Assembly: GCA_964503145.1 (NCBI GenBank)
Contig: CAZCYV010000001.1
Location: forward strand, 372,001 to 436,000
Direction of reading: 5' to 3'
DNA: 64,000 nt
From: RBG-16-57-11 sp964503145
Lineage (GTDB): Bacteria > Chloroflexota > Anaerolineae > Anaerolineales > UBA4823
The position numbers and the translations under genes are program-made. This document shows, in pieces, positions 17,769 through 26,794 of the stretch. Position 1 is the stretch's first letter; every line of letters starts with the position of its first letter. Below the pieces are notes generated by a model. The model did no database searches. It was not told the DNA's origin and worked only from the letters and a program-made list of their open reading frames with translations.

Positions 17769-18581
17769 TTATCCTAAAGCTACATCCAACATCATCATCA
17801 CGGCAAAGCCCATCATAGCGCCAAAGGTGGCTACATCAGTCTTCTTATCGAGCTGCGATTCAGGGATTAATTCCTCAACTACGACATAGATCATCGCTCC
17901 AGCAGCGAAGGCCAGAGCAAATGGAAGCAACGGCCGTACCAGCAGCACCGCCAGAGCGCCCAACACCCCGGCTACTGGTTCAACCATTCCAGAAAGCTGT
18001 CCATACCAGAAGGCTTTTAACTGGCTCATCTTTTCCCTGCGCAATGGAATGGAAACCGCCATGCCTTCTGGAAAGTTTTGCAGCCCAATGCCCAGCGCCA
18101 GCGCCGCCGCTCCGGCCAGATTTGCCGAAGGCAGGCTGGCGGCCACTGCGCCAAACGCCACACCCACCGCCAGCCCTTCAGGGATATTATGCAACGTGAT
18201 CGCTAAGACCAACAAGACGCTGCGCTGCCAGCTCGTCTTAATGCCTTCCGCCTCCTCAATTGGGAAACCCAAATGCAAATGGGGTAAGATTCGGTCAATG
18301 ATCCACAAAAAACCGCCGCCAAGTAAAAAGCCCACCGCTGCAGGTACCCAGGCTGGCAATAGACCATCCTCGGCCATTTCGATGGCTGGAGCCAGCAGCG
18401 ACCAGAAGCTGGCGGCGATCATCACCCCGGCAGCAAATCCCAACATTCCATCCAGCAACGTGCGATTGACGGTTTTGACAAAGAAGACCGCGCTGGCGCC
18501 CAGCGCGGTCACAAACCAGGTGAAAATTGTCGCTAAAAGCGCTTGCAACACTGGAGGCAGATTGGTAAACCATTCGACCAT
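17769..18581 (-). CDS. ZIP-family divalent metal transporter
   Basis: 270-residue polytopic protein expected to import Zn2+ or other divalent metals (ZupT/GufA type). The two metal-site helices are clear: ITLHNIPEGLAVGVAFG (about 126-142) and GIGLQNFPEGMAVSIP (about 161-176). About eight membrane segments are apparent. Between them lies an IDRILPHLHLG stretch that could be a metal-binding loop. Start at ATG 18581; a 10-codon ORF (18584-18616) ends two bases before this ATG. A TATAAT on the minus strand at 18664-18669 may be its promoter. The gene is divergent from moaC. Confidence 0.92.
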   Translation of the reverse strand: MVEWFTNLPPVLQALLATIFTWFVTALGASAVFFVKTVNRTLLDGMLGFAAGVMIAASFWSLLAPAIEMAEDGLLPAWVPAAVGFLLGGGFLWIIDRILPHLHLGFPIEEAEGIKTSWQRSVLLVLAITLHNIPEGLAVGVAFGAVAASLPSANLAGAAALALGIGLQNFPEGMAVSIPLRREKMSQLKAFWYGQLSGMVEPVAGVLGALAVLLVRPLLPFALAFAAGAMIYVVVEELIPESQLDKKTDVATFGAMMGFAVMMMLDVALG

Positions 18582-18730
18582 GATCAGACCTTTTTGCTTC
18601 GGTTTTTTATGCTCATTGACTGCCGCAACTCACAGGTTGGAAATCCTCGCGCTGCCGACATCTATTATAACCGGCCGCTGAAAAGACCGGCTAAATCCGA
18701 CCCTGGCCCCCGGCAATCTCGCGCCTCGAT

Positions 18731-18736
18731 TATAAT
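18731..18736 (+). promoter_or_regulatory. -10 box TATAAT 6 bases before moaC
   Basis: TATAATTCAGCC is followed directly by the moaC ATG at 18743. No SD and no recognisable -35 are present. The predicted transcription start coincides with the start codon, so a leaderless mRNA is likely. Confidence 0.6.
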
Positions 18737-18742
18737 TCAGCC

Positions 18743-19222
18743 ATGTCCAAGCAACTTTCGCATATCGATGAAACCGGTCGCGCTCGCATGGTAGATGTAG
18801 GTCGCAAGCCAGATACCGAGCGCAGCGCCACAGCGCGCGGCGAAGTGCTCATGCGCCCTGAAACCCTGGCGCTGATCCAGGCAGGAATGATGAAAAAAGG
18901 GGACGTGCTCAGTGTGGCCCAACTTGCAGGGGTGATGGGCGCCAAGCGCACCTCCGAGTTGATTCCGCTATGTCATCCACTGCCGCTGACGCACATCGAC
19001 GTCGTCATCACACCGGATGAAGAATTGCCCGGCCTGCAAATCATCGCCACTGCGCGCACGGTCGGCAAAACAGGGGTAGAGATGGAGGCGCTGACAGCCG
19101 TCGCCATTGCCGCCCTGACCGTGTATGATATGGCTAAGGCGGTGGAAAAGACCATGAAAATACAAAACATCCGCCTGATAGAAAAGCACGGCGGAACGAG
19201 CGGAGATATTTTCAATGAGTAA
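18743..19222 (+). CDS. moaC: Cyclic pyranopterin monophosphate synthase
   Basis: Second step of molybdenum cofactor synthesis: with MoaA it converts GTP to cyclic pyranopterin monophosphate. 159 residues, usual length. Seen: LSHIDETGRARMVDVG at the start, KKGDVLSVAQLAGVMGAK, the signature ELIPLCHPLPLTH, and GVEMEALTAVAIAALTVYDMAKA. First of a run moaC-moaDE-thrC with overlapping ends. No moaA, moeA or mogA is in the window. Confidence 0.97.
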   Translation: MSKQLSHIDETGRARMVDVGRKPDTERSATARGEVLMRPETLALIQAGMMKKGDVLSVAQLAGVMGAKRTSELIPLCHPLPLTHIDVVITPDEELPGLQIIATARTVGKTGVEMEALTAVAIAALTVYDMAKAVEKTMKIQNIRLIEKHGGTSGDIFNE

Positions 19223-19943
19223 CCTTATCGGTACGAACCAGATCACGGTGTTATTTTTTGCCACGCTGAAAGAGCGCGCCGGCACCCGTCAGGCCAAGCT
19301 GGAGCTCCCAGCAGGAGCGCGGGTCGGCGATCTGAAGACGCAGTTGACTCGGCTGTATCCGGGGCTGGCAGAGATGAGCGGTTCGATGCTGGTCTCGGTG
19401 AACAAAGAATTTGCCTTCGATGATGAGATCATCCCGGCCGAGGCAGAAGTGGCGGTCTTCCCACCTGTTAGCGGCGGCGCGGCAGATGTATTTCCGACGA
19501 TCGTCGCCATCACAGAGGCAGAGCTGGATTTGGATGACCTGCTAGAGAGCATCACCTTGCCAAGCACCGGGGCAGCATGCATCTTCACCGGCATGGTGCG
19601 CGGCGTCACTTCTCGCGGCGAAGCACACGAAACCACTTACCTCGAATACGAGGCCTATCAGCCCATGGCGGAAGCCAAGATGCGCCAGGTGGCCGATGAA
19701 ATCCGCGCCCGCTGGGGCAGCGTGGAGGGCATCGCTATCGTCCAGCGCATTGGCCGGCTGTACCCCAGGACGCCTACGGTGTTGATCGCCTGCACTGCGG
19801 CGCACCGCGACACCGGCGTCTTCGAAGCGGCGCGCTACGGGATCGATCGCCTAAAGGAAATTGTGCCAGTGTGGAAGAAAGAGGTCGGCCCACACGGGGA
19901 AGAATGGGTCGAAGGCGATTATCTACCGGGTCGCAATGACTGA
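19215..19943 (+). CDS. MoaD-MoaE fusion (molybdopterin synthase)
   Basis: Single chain carrying both subunits of molybdopterin synthase, which puts the dithiolene sulfurs on cPMP. Residues 1-88 are a MoaD ubiquitin-like domain ending PPVSGG (Gly87-Gly88); about 95-242 are MoaE (IFTGMVRGVTSRG, YEAYQPMAEAKMRQ, RIGRLYPRTPTVLIA, VPVWKKEV). MoaD must end in a free Gly-Gly to be thiocarboxylated; here the pair is internal. The similar MoaX of Mycobacterium tuberculosis is cleaved after its Gly-Gly, so cleavage is likely here too. The start overlaps the moaC stop by 8 bases; the stop overlaps thrC by 8. Confidence 0.95.
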   Translation: MSNLIGTNQITVLFFATLKERAGTRQAKLELPAGARVGDLKTQLTRLYPGLAEMSGSMLVSVNKEFAFDDEIIPAEAEVAVFPPVSGGAADVFPTIVAITEAELDLDDLLESITLPSTGAACIFTGMVRGVTSRGEAHETTYLEYEAYQPMAEAKMRQVADEIRARWGSVEGIAIVQRIGRLYPRTPTVLIACTAAHRDTGVFEAARYGIDRLKEIVPVWKKEVGPHGEEWVEGDYLPGRND

Positions 19944-21027
19944 AATCCGCTGCACAGGCTGTCGCCGCCCTTATCCTGAGCAGGGAACCCCTTATCGCTG
20001 CCCGGTGTGTCTGGGGATATTCGACAGCGCCACGCTGCCGCCGTTCGACCCGACCAGGGTAGAGGCCTCCCTGCCGGGCATCTGGCGCTACCGGCACACC
20101 TTTAGCCTGCCTGAGGACGCCCCGCTTGTGACCCTGGGCGAGGGGAATACGCCGTTGGTCTGGCGCCAGGCCTTTGGGCGTTCGATGGCTTTCAAGCTCG
20201 AGTTCCTCAACCCTTCCGGGGCCTATAAAGATCGCGGATCGGCGGTTTTAGTGAGCTTCTTGCGGCAGCGCGGAGTCGAGGCGGCAGTGGAAGACTCATC
20301 TGGCAACGCCGGCGCCTCCTTCGCGGCCTATGCCGCAGCGGCAGGCATCCAGGCGCGCGTTTTCGTGCCCGATTCAGCCTCCGGGCCTAAACGCCTTCAG
20401 ATCGAGCGCTACGGCGCGCAGGTGGTGCGGGTGATGGGTCCTCGATCCAACGCAGCTCAGGCTGCACAGCGGGCGGTGGAGCAGGGCGCGGTTTATGCCA
20501 GCCATGCTTATCTGCCGCAAGTGCTGGAAGGATATGCCACCCTGGCCTTCGAACTCTGCGAACAAATTGGCAGCGCGCCGGGAGCAGTGATAATGCCGGT
20601 GGGACAGGGGAACCTCTTCCTGGCTACGGCGCGTGGTTTCGCAGCGCTGAAACATGCCGGCCTGATCGACCGTGTACCGCAAATGGTGGGCGTCCAGGCG
20701 TTGGCATGCGCCCCGCTCTGGGCGCTATTCCGCTACGGCGCTTCTGGGCTGGGCTGGGTGGCAGAGGGCGAGACGCTGGCAGAGGGGGTGCGGGTGAGCT
20801 TTCCGGTGCGCGGCGACGCAGTCATGCAAATGATTGCCGAAAATAACGCCGTACTGGTCGCTGTGGACGAACCGGACATCCTGCCGGGGCGCGACCAACT
20901 GGCGCAATTGGGGTTTTACGTTGAGCCAACATCCGCGATTGTATGGAACGCCTTACAGCAAATCGCCAATGAACTCCCCGATCCGGTGGTCGTGGTGCTC
21001 ACCGGTTCCGGATTGAAGGCAAGCTAA
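19936..21027 (+). CDS. thrC: Threonine synthase
   Basis: PLP enzyme converting O-phosphohomoserine to threonine. 363 residues from ATG 19936 (ATGACTGA overlap with the MoaDE stop); a longer frame from 19861 runs inside moaE and is not credible. N-terminal zinc-ribbon CTGC...CPVC (about 5-26) is typical of class II threonine synthases. PLP lysine is in LNPSGAYKDRGS; DSSGNAGASFAAYAA binds phosphate; the C-terminus ends VVVLTGSGLKAS. Related fold-type II enzymes such as cysteate synthase cannot be wholly excluded. Confidence 0.88.
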   Translation: MTEIRCTGCRRPYPEQGTPYRCPVCLGIFDSATLPPFDPTRVEASLPGIWRYRHTFSLPEDAPLVTLGEGNTPLVWRQAFGRSMAFKLEFLNPSGAYKDRGSAVLVSFLRQRGVEAAVEDSSGNAGASFAAYAAAAGIQARVFVPDSASGPKRLQIERYGAQVVRVMGPRSNAAQAAQRAVEQGAVYASHAYLPQVLEGYATLAFELCEQIGSAPGAVIMPVGQGNLFLATARGFAALKHAGLIDRVPQMVGVQALACAPLWALFRYGASGLGWVAEGETLAEGVRVSFPVRGDAVMQMIAENNAVLVAVDEPDILPGRDQLAQLGFYVEPTSAIVWNALQQIANELPDPVVVVLTGSGLKAS

Positions 21028-21046
21028 TTCACAGGAGAGGGATAAC

Positions 21047-22285
21047 ATGCAGGAAAGGATCGTCGTCACCGGCATGGGAACGATCAATCCATTGGGCCTT
21101 TCTGTGGCGGAAACCTGGGAGAAAGCTCTGAACGGCGTGTCGGGCGTCGGTCCGATCACCCTTTTCGACAGTTCACGCCTGATGGTGCGGATTGCCTGCG
21201 AAGTCAAAGGGTTCAATCCTGAAGATTATATGGATCCCAAAGAGGTCCGGCGGCGTGACCGCTTCGAGCAGTTTGCCACTGCGGCGGCGAAAGAAGCGAT
21301 CGCTCAGGCCGGCCTGGCGATCGAGCAGGATGAAGCCGGTCGGGTGGGAGTGTTCATGTCCTCAGCGATTGGAGGCATCAGCACTACCTATGAAATGGTC
21401 TTGACCATGCACCAGAACGGCCCACGACGGATCAGCCCCTTTGCCATCCCTATGCTGATGGCTAACGGCGCAGCGGGTTTGATCTCTATCGACTACGGCT
21501 TTCGCGGGCCAAGCATGTCCATCGCTTCGGCCTGTGCCTCGGGGGCAGATGGGATTGGCATGGCCTGGCTGTTGCTCAAAGCCGGCATCATCGATATTGC
21601 CATCGCCGGCGGCAGCGAAGCAACCATCACAGAGGTAGGCGTGGGCGCCTTCGACCGTGTGGGAGCGATGTCTCGCCGCAACGACGATTATTCGATGACG
21701 CCGCAGCCTTTCGACCTCAATCGAGATGGTTTAGTGATGGGCGAAGGCGCCGCGGCGTTGGTGCTGGAGCGCGAAAGCCACGCCCGCAAGCGCGGCGCCG
21801 AAATCCTGGCCGAACTGGCCGGCTACAGCGCCACTTCAGATGCATTTCACATCACTGCGCCGGCGGAGGATGGCAAAGGCGGCGCGGCTGCCATTACCCA
21901 GGCGCTGGCCATCGCCGGCATCACCAAAGATCAGGTCGGGTATATCAACGCCCACGGCACGGGTACCGAACTGAACGACGTTTCAGAGACCATGGCGATC
22001 AAGTCGGCGCTGGGGGAGCATGCCTACCGCATCCCGGTATCGTCCACCAAATCGATGACCGGGCACATGATGGGGGCAACCGGCGCGCTGGAGGCCATCT
22101 TTTGCATCCAGGCAGTGCGCACCGGCTACCTGCCGCCGACGATACACTATCAAACCCCAGACCCACGCTGCGATCTGGACTACATTCCAAATCAGGCGCG
22201 CCAGTCTAAAGTGGAGGTGGCAGTTAGCAACGCTTTTGGTTTCGGCGGGCATAACGCGGTGTTGGTCGTGCGCGCTTATCGGTGA
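21047..22285 (+). CDS. fabF: 3-oxoacyl-ACP synthase II
   Basis: Condensing enzyme of type II fatty acid synthesis (malonyl-ACP plus acyl-ACP). 412 residues. Catalytic triad visible: Cys163 in SIASACASGADG, His in NAHGTGTELND, His in STKSMTGHMMGATGA; C-terminal NAFGFGGHNAVLV. Start at ATG 21047 with AGGAGA about 9 bases upstream. It stands apart from fabD and fabG (6-8 kb downstream); no acpP is found between them in this window. A TATAAT one base past its stop starts the ftsY unit. Confidence 0.96.
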   Translation: MQERIVVTGMGTINPLGLSVAETWEKALNGVSGVGPITLFDSSRLMVRIACEVKGFNPEDYMDPKEVRRRDRFEQFATAAAKEAIAQAGLAIEQDEAGRVGVFMSSAIGGISTTYEMVLTMHQNGPRRISPFAIPMLMANGAAGLISIDYGFRGPSMSIASACASGADGIGMAWLLLKAGIIDIAIAGGSEATITEVGVGAFDRVGAMSRRNDDYSMTPQPFDLNRDGLVMGEGAAALVLERESHARKRGAEILAELAGYSATSDAFHITAPAEDGKGGAAAITQALAIAGITKDQVGYINAHGTGTELNDVSETMAIKSALGEHAYRIPVSSTKSMTGHMMGATGALEAIFCIQAVRTGYLPPTIHYQTPDPRCDLDYIPNQARQSKVEVAVSNAFGFGGHNAVLVVRAYR

Positions 22286-22291
22286 TATAAT
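22286..22291 (+). promoter_or_regulatory. -10 box TATAAT upstream of ftsY
   Basis: TATAAT starts one base after the fabF stop and lies 23 bases before the ftsY ATG. The implied leader is about 16 bases, with only a weak SD (GGAAAG). No good -35 was seen. Confidence 0.45.
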
Positions 22292-22314
22292 CAGGGCTTT
22301 GGAAAGCGAACCTT

Positions 22315-23226
22315 ATGGCAAATCTGTTCACGAAATGGAAGGACGGGCTGGCGAAATCCAGCAAAGCCGCCTTTGGACAAATCGCCGCCATCCTGGGGAC
22401 GAGCGAGATCGAACCAGAGACCTGGGACGACCTGGAGGCGCTCCTGATCCAGGCCGATCTGGGCGTGGATACGACCGACGCCATTCTGGATGCGCTGGAA
22501 CAGCGCGTTGATCGGGAAGGCATCGTCAAAGCCAAAGACTTGAAGGCTGCTTTGCGCGAGGAGTTGCTACGCACGCTGATCCCGCCGCCGGAGCTGGATT
22601 TCAGCGCCAGGCCAACCGTGATCCTGATCGTTGGCGTCAACGGCTCTGGCAAGACAACCAGCATTGCCAAGCTGGGACAGCGCTTCACCCAAAGCGGGAT
22701 GAGCGTGCTTTTAGGCGCGGCGGATACCTTCCGCGCGGCGGCGGTTGATCAGTTAGAGACCTGGGCGCAGCGATTAGACCTGCCGGTGATCTCTGGGCAG
22801 ATGGGAGGCGATTCGGCGGCGGTGGCTTACGACACCGTGCAAGCCGCCATCGCCCGCAAGATCGATATCGCTCTGATCGACACCGCCGGTCGTCTGCACA
22901 CGCGGCTGAACCTGATGGAAGAGTTGAAAAAGGTTTACCGCGTGGTGGGCAAGGCGTTGCCCGGCGCGCCGCATCATGTATGGCTGGTAATGGATGCCAC
23001 CACCGGGCAAAATGCGTTACAACAGGCGCGCGCCTTCAAGGAAGCGGTGCAAGTGACCGGAGTGATCCTGGCAAAACTCGACTCATCGGCGCGAGGGGGG
23101 ATGGCGTTTGCCATTCAGCGCGAGCTGGGGCTGCCGATCTTATTCGCCGGACTGGGCGAGAAGCCCGATGACCTCCAACCCTTCGATCCCGTTGGGTTTG
23201 TAGATGGAATCATGGCAGAATTTTAG
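22315..23226 (+). CDS. ftsY: Signal recognition particle receptor FtsY
   Basis: SRP-family GTPase that docks ribosome-SRP complexes at the membrane. 303 residues with only the NG domains and no long acidic A domain. Seen: helical N domain; G1 GVNGSGKTTSIAKLG (about 105-119); DTFRAAAVDQLETWA; G3 DTAGRLHTRLNLMEEL; and G4-region AKLDSSARGGMAF. prfB begins 8 bases after the stop. Confidence 0.97.
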   Translation: MANLFTKWKDGLAKSSKAAFGQIAAILGTSEIEPETWDDLEALLIQADLGVDTTDAILDALEQRVDREGIVKAKDLKAALREELLRTLIPPPELDFSARPTVILIVGVNGSGKTTSIAKLGQRFTQSGMSVLLGAADTFRAAAVDQLETWAQRLDLPVISGQMGGDSAAVAYDTVQAAIARKIDIALIDTAGRLHTRLNLMEELKKVYRVVGKALPGAPHHVWLVMDATTGQNALQQARAFKEAVQVTGVILAKLDSSARGGMAFAIQRELGLPILFAGLGEKPDDLQPFDPVGFVDGIMAEF

Positions 23227-23234
23227 GAGAGAAA

Positions 23235-24345
23235 ATGCAAGACCTGATCGAACGATTGCAAGCAGCTCAAGAAAAAACTGCGCACCTTCTGGTGCGTCTT
23301 TGACTACCCATTAAAAGAAGCCCAACTCTTAGAGCTACAGAAGAAATCCGAAGAGCCTTCCCTTTGGGAGGATCCTGATCACGCCCGCGAGGTGATGAAG
23401 AAGCTCGCCCGGCTGCGTGACGAGGTCGAGGACTGGCGTGCCTTGCAGCAGCGCATCATCGACGCCCTGGAGCTGGCGCAACTGGAAGACGAAAGCTTGC
23501 GCGAGGATTTGGAGAAGGAGATCGACGCCCTAGAGGCCGAGTTGGAGCATCGAGAGCTCAAGGTGATGCTTTCCGGGCCGTACGACCAGGGCAACGCCCT
23601 GTTGACGATCAACTCCGGGGCTGGCGGCACCGACTCGCAGGACTGGGCGGCAATGTTGCTGCGGATGTATTTGCGCTGGTGTGAGAACCACGGCTACGAG
23701 ACCGAAATTCTGGATATGACCGAGGGCGAGGAAGCCGGCATCAAGACAGCGACCATCGCGGTGAATGGGCCGTATGCCTATGGTTACCTGCGCCCGGAGA
23801 AGGGCGTCCACCGCCTGGTGCGCCTCTCGCCCTTCGATGCCGCTCACCGCCGACACACCTCCTTTGCTCAGGTTGAGGTGTTGCCGCAGGTGGAGGATGA
23901 GCACGAAATCGAGATCGATCCCAACGACCTGCGCATCGACACCTACCGCTCCGCCGGCGCGGGCGGGCAGAACGTCCAGAAAAACGACACCGCCGTGCGC
24001 ATCACCCACTTACCGACCGGCATTGTGGTGACCTGTCAGAATGAGCGTTCTCAGACACAGAATCGCGAGAACGCCATGCGCGTGTTGCGCGCTCGCCTGC
24101 TGGAGATCAAGCGGGAGGAGCAGGAAAGACAGCTTGCCAAACTGCGCGGCGAGTACACCAAGGCCGAATGGGGCAGCCAGATCCGCTCTTATGTGCTCCA
24201 TCCTTACCAGATGGTCAAGGATCACCGCACCGATTTCGAAGTGGGCAACGCCCAGGCTGTCCTGGACGGCGATCTGGACGGGCTGATCGAGGCTTACCTG
24301 CGGGCGACGATGGGCAATGGGGCGTCACAAGCCAGGGAGAAATAA
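23235..24345 (+). CDS. prfB: Peptide chain release factor 2, made by programmed +1 frameshift
   Basis: RF2 releases peptides at UGA and UAA. It is encoded in two frames: 22 codons from ATG 23235 to CTT at 23298-23300, an in-frame TGA at 23301, then a +1 shift to GAC at 23302, and 347 more codons to 24345 (369 residues). Joined, the N-terminus reads QDLIERLQAAQ...LVRL-DYPLKEAQL, as in other RF2 proteins. The stop-recognition SPF is at about 198-200 and the peptidyl-hydrolysis GGQ at about 243-245. A start inside the second frame (ATG 23392) would lack the conserved N-terminus. SD GGAGAG sits before ATG 23235. Confidence 0.96.
23291..23304 (+). other. prfB autoregulatory frameshift site
   Basis: GGTG-CGT-CTT-TGA-C: the slippery CTT TGAC and an SD-like GGTG three bases upstream of CTT are the standard elements that make the ribosome shift +1 when RF2 is scarce. 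The SD-like element is weaker than the AGGGGG of E. coli. Confidence 0.93.
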
Positions 24346-26734
24346 AACGGCGCTCGTCGCCGTTTTGTTTCTTTGCCTTTTCCTGAGTGGGTGCGTGACG
24401 CTCAAAGACCCCGAGGCGTCACAGGATTATTCCGCCGACCTGGTGGGCGTCATCGGCCCGGGGCAGACGGTAGGACAGACCTTTGTATCCCGCAGGCCAC
24501 GGCTGAATCAGGTGCAACTCTGGCTGCGCCAGGTAAAGGCGCCGCTCCGACCGGATAGCCAGATCATTGCCGAGTTATACGCTCACCCACAAGCAGAACA
24601 GCCTCTGGCTCGCGTCCCGATCCCATATACCGAGATGGCGCGCTCTCTGCTGGTGACCATCCCCTTGCCGCCCCAAAGCGTCGAACCCAATCGACTCTAC
24701 TATCTGCTATTGAAAACCGGCGATGGCGTTGTGAACGTTTTGGGACGGGCAGAGGACGCCTACGCGCCGGGAGGATTGTATGTAAACGGGCAGCCTGTGG
24801 AAGCCGATGCAGCCTTCCGGCTGGGCTACGACTATGACACTGGCGCCATGGCGAGCGACCTGGGAAAAGCAATTTCTGGCGGCTGGCTGGCTCTTCCGCT
24901 GTTGGCGTTGCTGTGGGCGCCGGGACGCCTTCTGGTCACTTTGATCGAAGGTCAAATCCCGTTAGATTGGGGCGAGCGAAACGCCCTGGCGGTCGGGCTG
25001 AGCATGGCGTTCGTTCCTGTAGCAATGCTGTGGACGACCACCCTCAAGCTGCATTGGGGGCGGGGTGTGGTCATCCTGGTCTATGCGCTGATCGCCCTTG
25101 GGCTGGCCTGGCGCTTCTGGCGTAACCGCCCCGCCAGGCATCACGTATCCCTGGATGCCACTAGCCTGGCATTGGGAGCAATCCTGGCCTTTTCGCTCGC
25201 CATCCGGCTGGTCATGGTGCGCGATCTGGTGGCCCCCGCCTGGGTGGATCCGGTGCATCACGCCGCCATTACCCGAATGATCATCGAGCAGGGTGGTTAC
25301 CCGCAAAGCTACGCGGCGCTGGTGGAGGCGCCGGCCGGCGGCTATCATCCCGGCTTTCACAGCCTGGCGGCCGCTTTCCACTGGCTTTCTGGCCTGGAGC
25401 TTCCGGAAAACCTGTTGCTGTTGGGGCAGGTCTTGAACGCTGCGTGCATCCTTGGAGTTTACCTGTTTACGGTCACGCTGACGCAGGATCGGCGAGCCGG
25501 GCTGTTCGCGGCGCTGATCGCCGGCGTCTTTTCGCCCATGCCGGCCTATTACACCAGCTGGGGGCGCTATACACAACTGGCCGGGTTGGTAATCCTGCCT
25601 GCGGCGCTGAAACTGATCCAGATCGCGCTGCAAAATCACGAATACAGCCGCGCCAAGCGAACCAGCTTATGGGGCATGGCGGCTTTGGCCTGCAGTGGAC
25701 TGTTCCTGACGCATTACCGGGTGGCGGCCTTCCTGGCGCTGTTGCTCATCGCGCACCTGTTGGGTGAAGTGATCCGCCATCTGGATAAACGGCCGTTGTG
25801 GAAGACCCTGCCTGTGTTGCTGGGAGAGCTGGCAGCATTGGTTGGAATATCGCTGTTGATCACCCTGCCCTGGTGGCCTGTTTTCTATCCATCGATGATC
25901 GCCCCGCGGCTTGCACTCCCCGCGCCGGCGCCTGCTCCATTGGCGGTAGATTGGGGGCTGCTGACCCCTGCGTATGGCAAAGCCGCGCTGATTCTGGCGG
26001 CAGCTGGGCTGATCTGGTCGGTCATCCGGGCGCGCTGGTTTGGCGCAGTGCTGATGTTGTGGATTGGCCTCTTATACCTGAGCGCCAACCAGGGCATGTT
26101 GCGCCTGCCTGTTTCGACCGGGATCAACAAGACTTCGGTGGAGATCACGCTGTTCTTGCCAATCGCCGTGCTGGGTGGCTATTTGATCAGCGACCTGATC
26201 TATTGGGCTGCCTGCTTCCTCCCCCGCTTGCCGCGCAAGCTATTCCAAACCGGCATCGTCGCCATCACGATCTGGGCGGCATTGCTTGGAGCGCAAAAAC
26301 TGTTGCCAATACTCAACCCCTCGACGCTGTTGTTTCGTCAAGCTGATCGGGCTGCGATTCGTTGGATCGACGCCAATCTGCCGCAAGATGCTCAGATATT
26401 GATCAACCCCTTCCTGTGGGGTTACGGCCTGTACGCCGGATCGGATGGGGGCTTTTGGATCACCCCGCTTACCGGCCGCGCTACGCTGCCGCCGCCGGTT
26501 CTGTATGGGCTGGGCAGTAAAGAAGAGATCCTCGCCATCACCCAGCCCAGCCGGCAGACATTGGAACTGGGCAAGAATCCAGAAGGCCTGCATAAGCTGA
26601 TGCACGAACAAGGGCTTGGCTACGTGTATGCCGGCGTTCGCAGCGGGCCGATTTCCCCATCGGCGTTGAGCAAAAGCCCGCTTTTCGAAGTGGTTTACCG
26701 CCAGGATGGAGTGACCATATTCCGCGCCCGATAG
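24317..26734 (+). CDS. Large polytopic membrane protein with lipobox and extracellular N-terminal domain
   Basis: 805 residues; start overlaps the prfB end by 29 bases. Seen: a basic start, then a hydrophobic signal ending LFLSGC, a lipobox-like site at about residue 26. A beta-rich domain of about 170 residues follows (GQTVGQTFVSRRPRLNQVQL), then roughly a dozen membrane helices, and a soluble C-terminal ~110 residues after about 690. DPVHHAAITRMI, GGYHPGFHSLAAAF and PAYYTSWGRYTQLAGL resemble GT-C/PMT-like membrane glycosyltransferases, where acidic loop residues are catalytic. I do not recognise a named family. A glycan or lipid-linked sugar role is a guess. Confidence 0.6.
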   Translation: MGRHKPGRNKTALVAVLFLCLFLSGCVTLKDPEASQDYSADLVGVIGPGQTVGQTFVSRRPRLNQVQLWLRQVKAPLRPDSQIIAELYAHPQAEQPLARVPIPYTEMARSLLVTIPLPPQSVEPNRLYYLLLKTGDGVVNVLGRAEDAYAPGGLYVNGQPVEADAAFRLGYDYDTGAMASDLGKAISGGWLALPLLALLWAPGRLLVTLIEGQIPLDWGERNALAVGLSMAFVPVAMLWTTTLKLHWGRGVVILVYALIALGLAWRFWRNRPARHHVSLDATSLALGAILAFSLAIRLVMVRDLVAPAWVDPVHHAAITRMIIEQGGYPQSYAALVEAPAGGYHPGFHSLAAAFHWLSGLELPENLLLLGQVLNAACILGVYLFTVTLTQDRRAGLFAALIAGVFSPMPAYYTSWGRYTQLAGLVILPAALKLIQIALQNHEYSRAKRTSLWGMAALACSGLFLTHYRVAAFLALLLIAHLLGEVIRHLDKRPLWKTLPVLLGELAALVGISLLITLPWWPVFYPSMIAPRLALPAPAPAPLAVDWGLLTPAYGKAALILAAAGLIWSVIRARWFGAVLMLWIGLLYLSANQGMLRLPVSTGINKTSVEITLFLPIAVLGGYLISDLIYWAACFLPRLPRKLFQTGIVAITIWAALLGAQKLLPILNPSTLLFRQADRAAIRWIDANLPQDAQILINPFLWGYGLYAGSDGGFWITPLTGRATLPPPVLYGLGSKEEILAITQPSRQTLELGKNPEGLHKLMHEQGLGYVYAGVRSGPISPSALSKSPLFEVVYRQDGVTIFRAR

Positions 26735-26794
26735 GAAGTATCGCACCAGCGCGCTAGTGCATCGACAAAAAAGCTGACTAGAAGGCGCTCCTCC

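Noticed and set aside
23235..23303. The in-frame TGA at 23301 as a sequencing error or pseudogene in prfB
   Set aside because: CTT TGAC at this place is the conserved programmed frameshift of RF2; the joined protein is complete.
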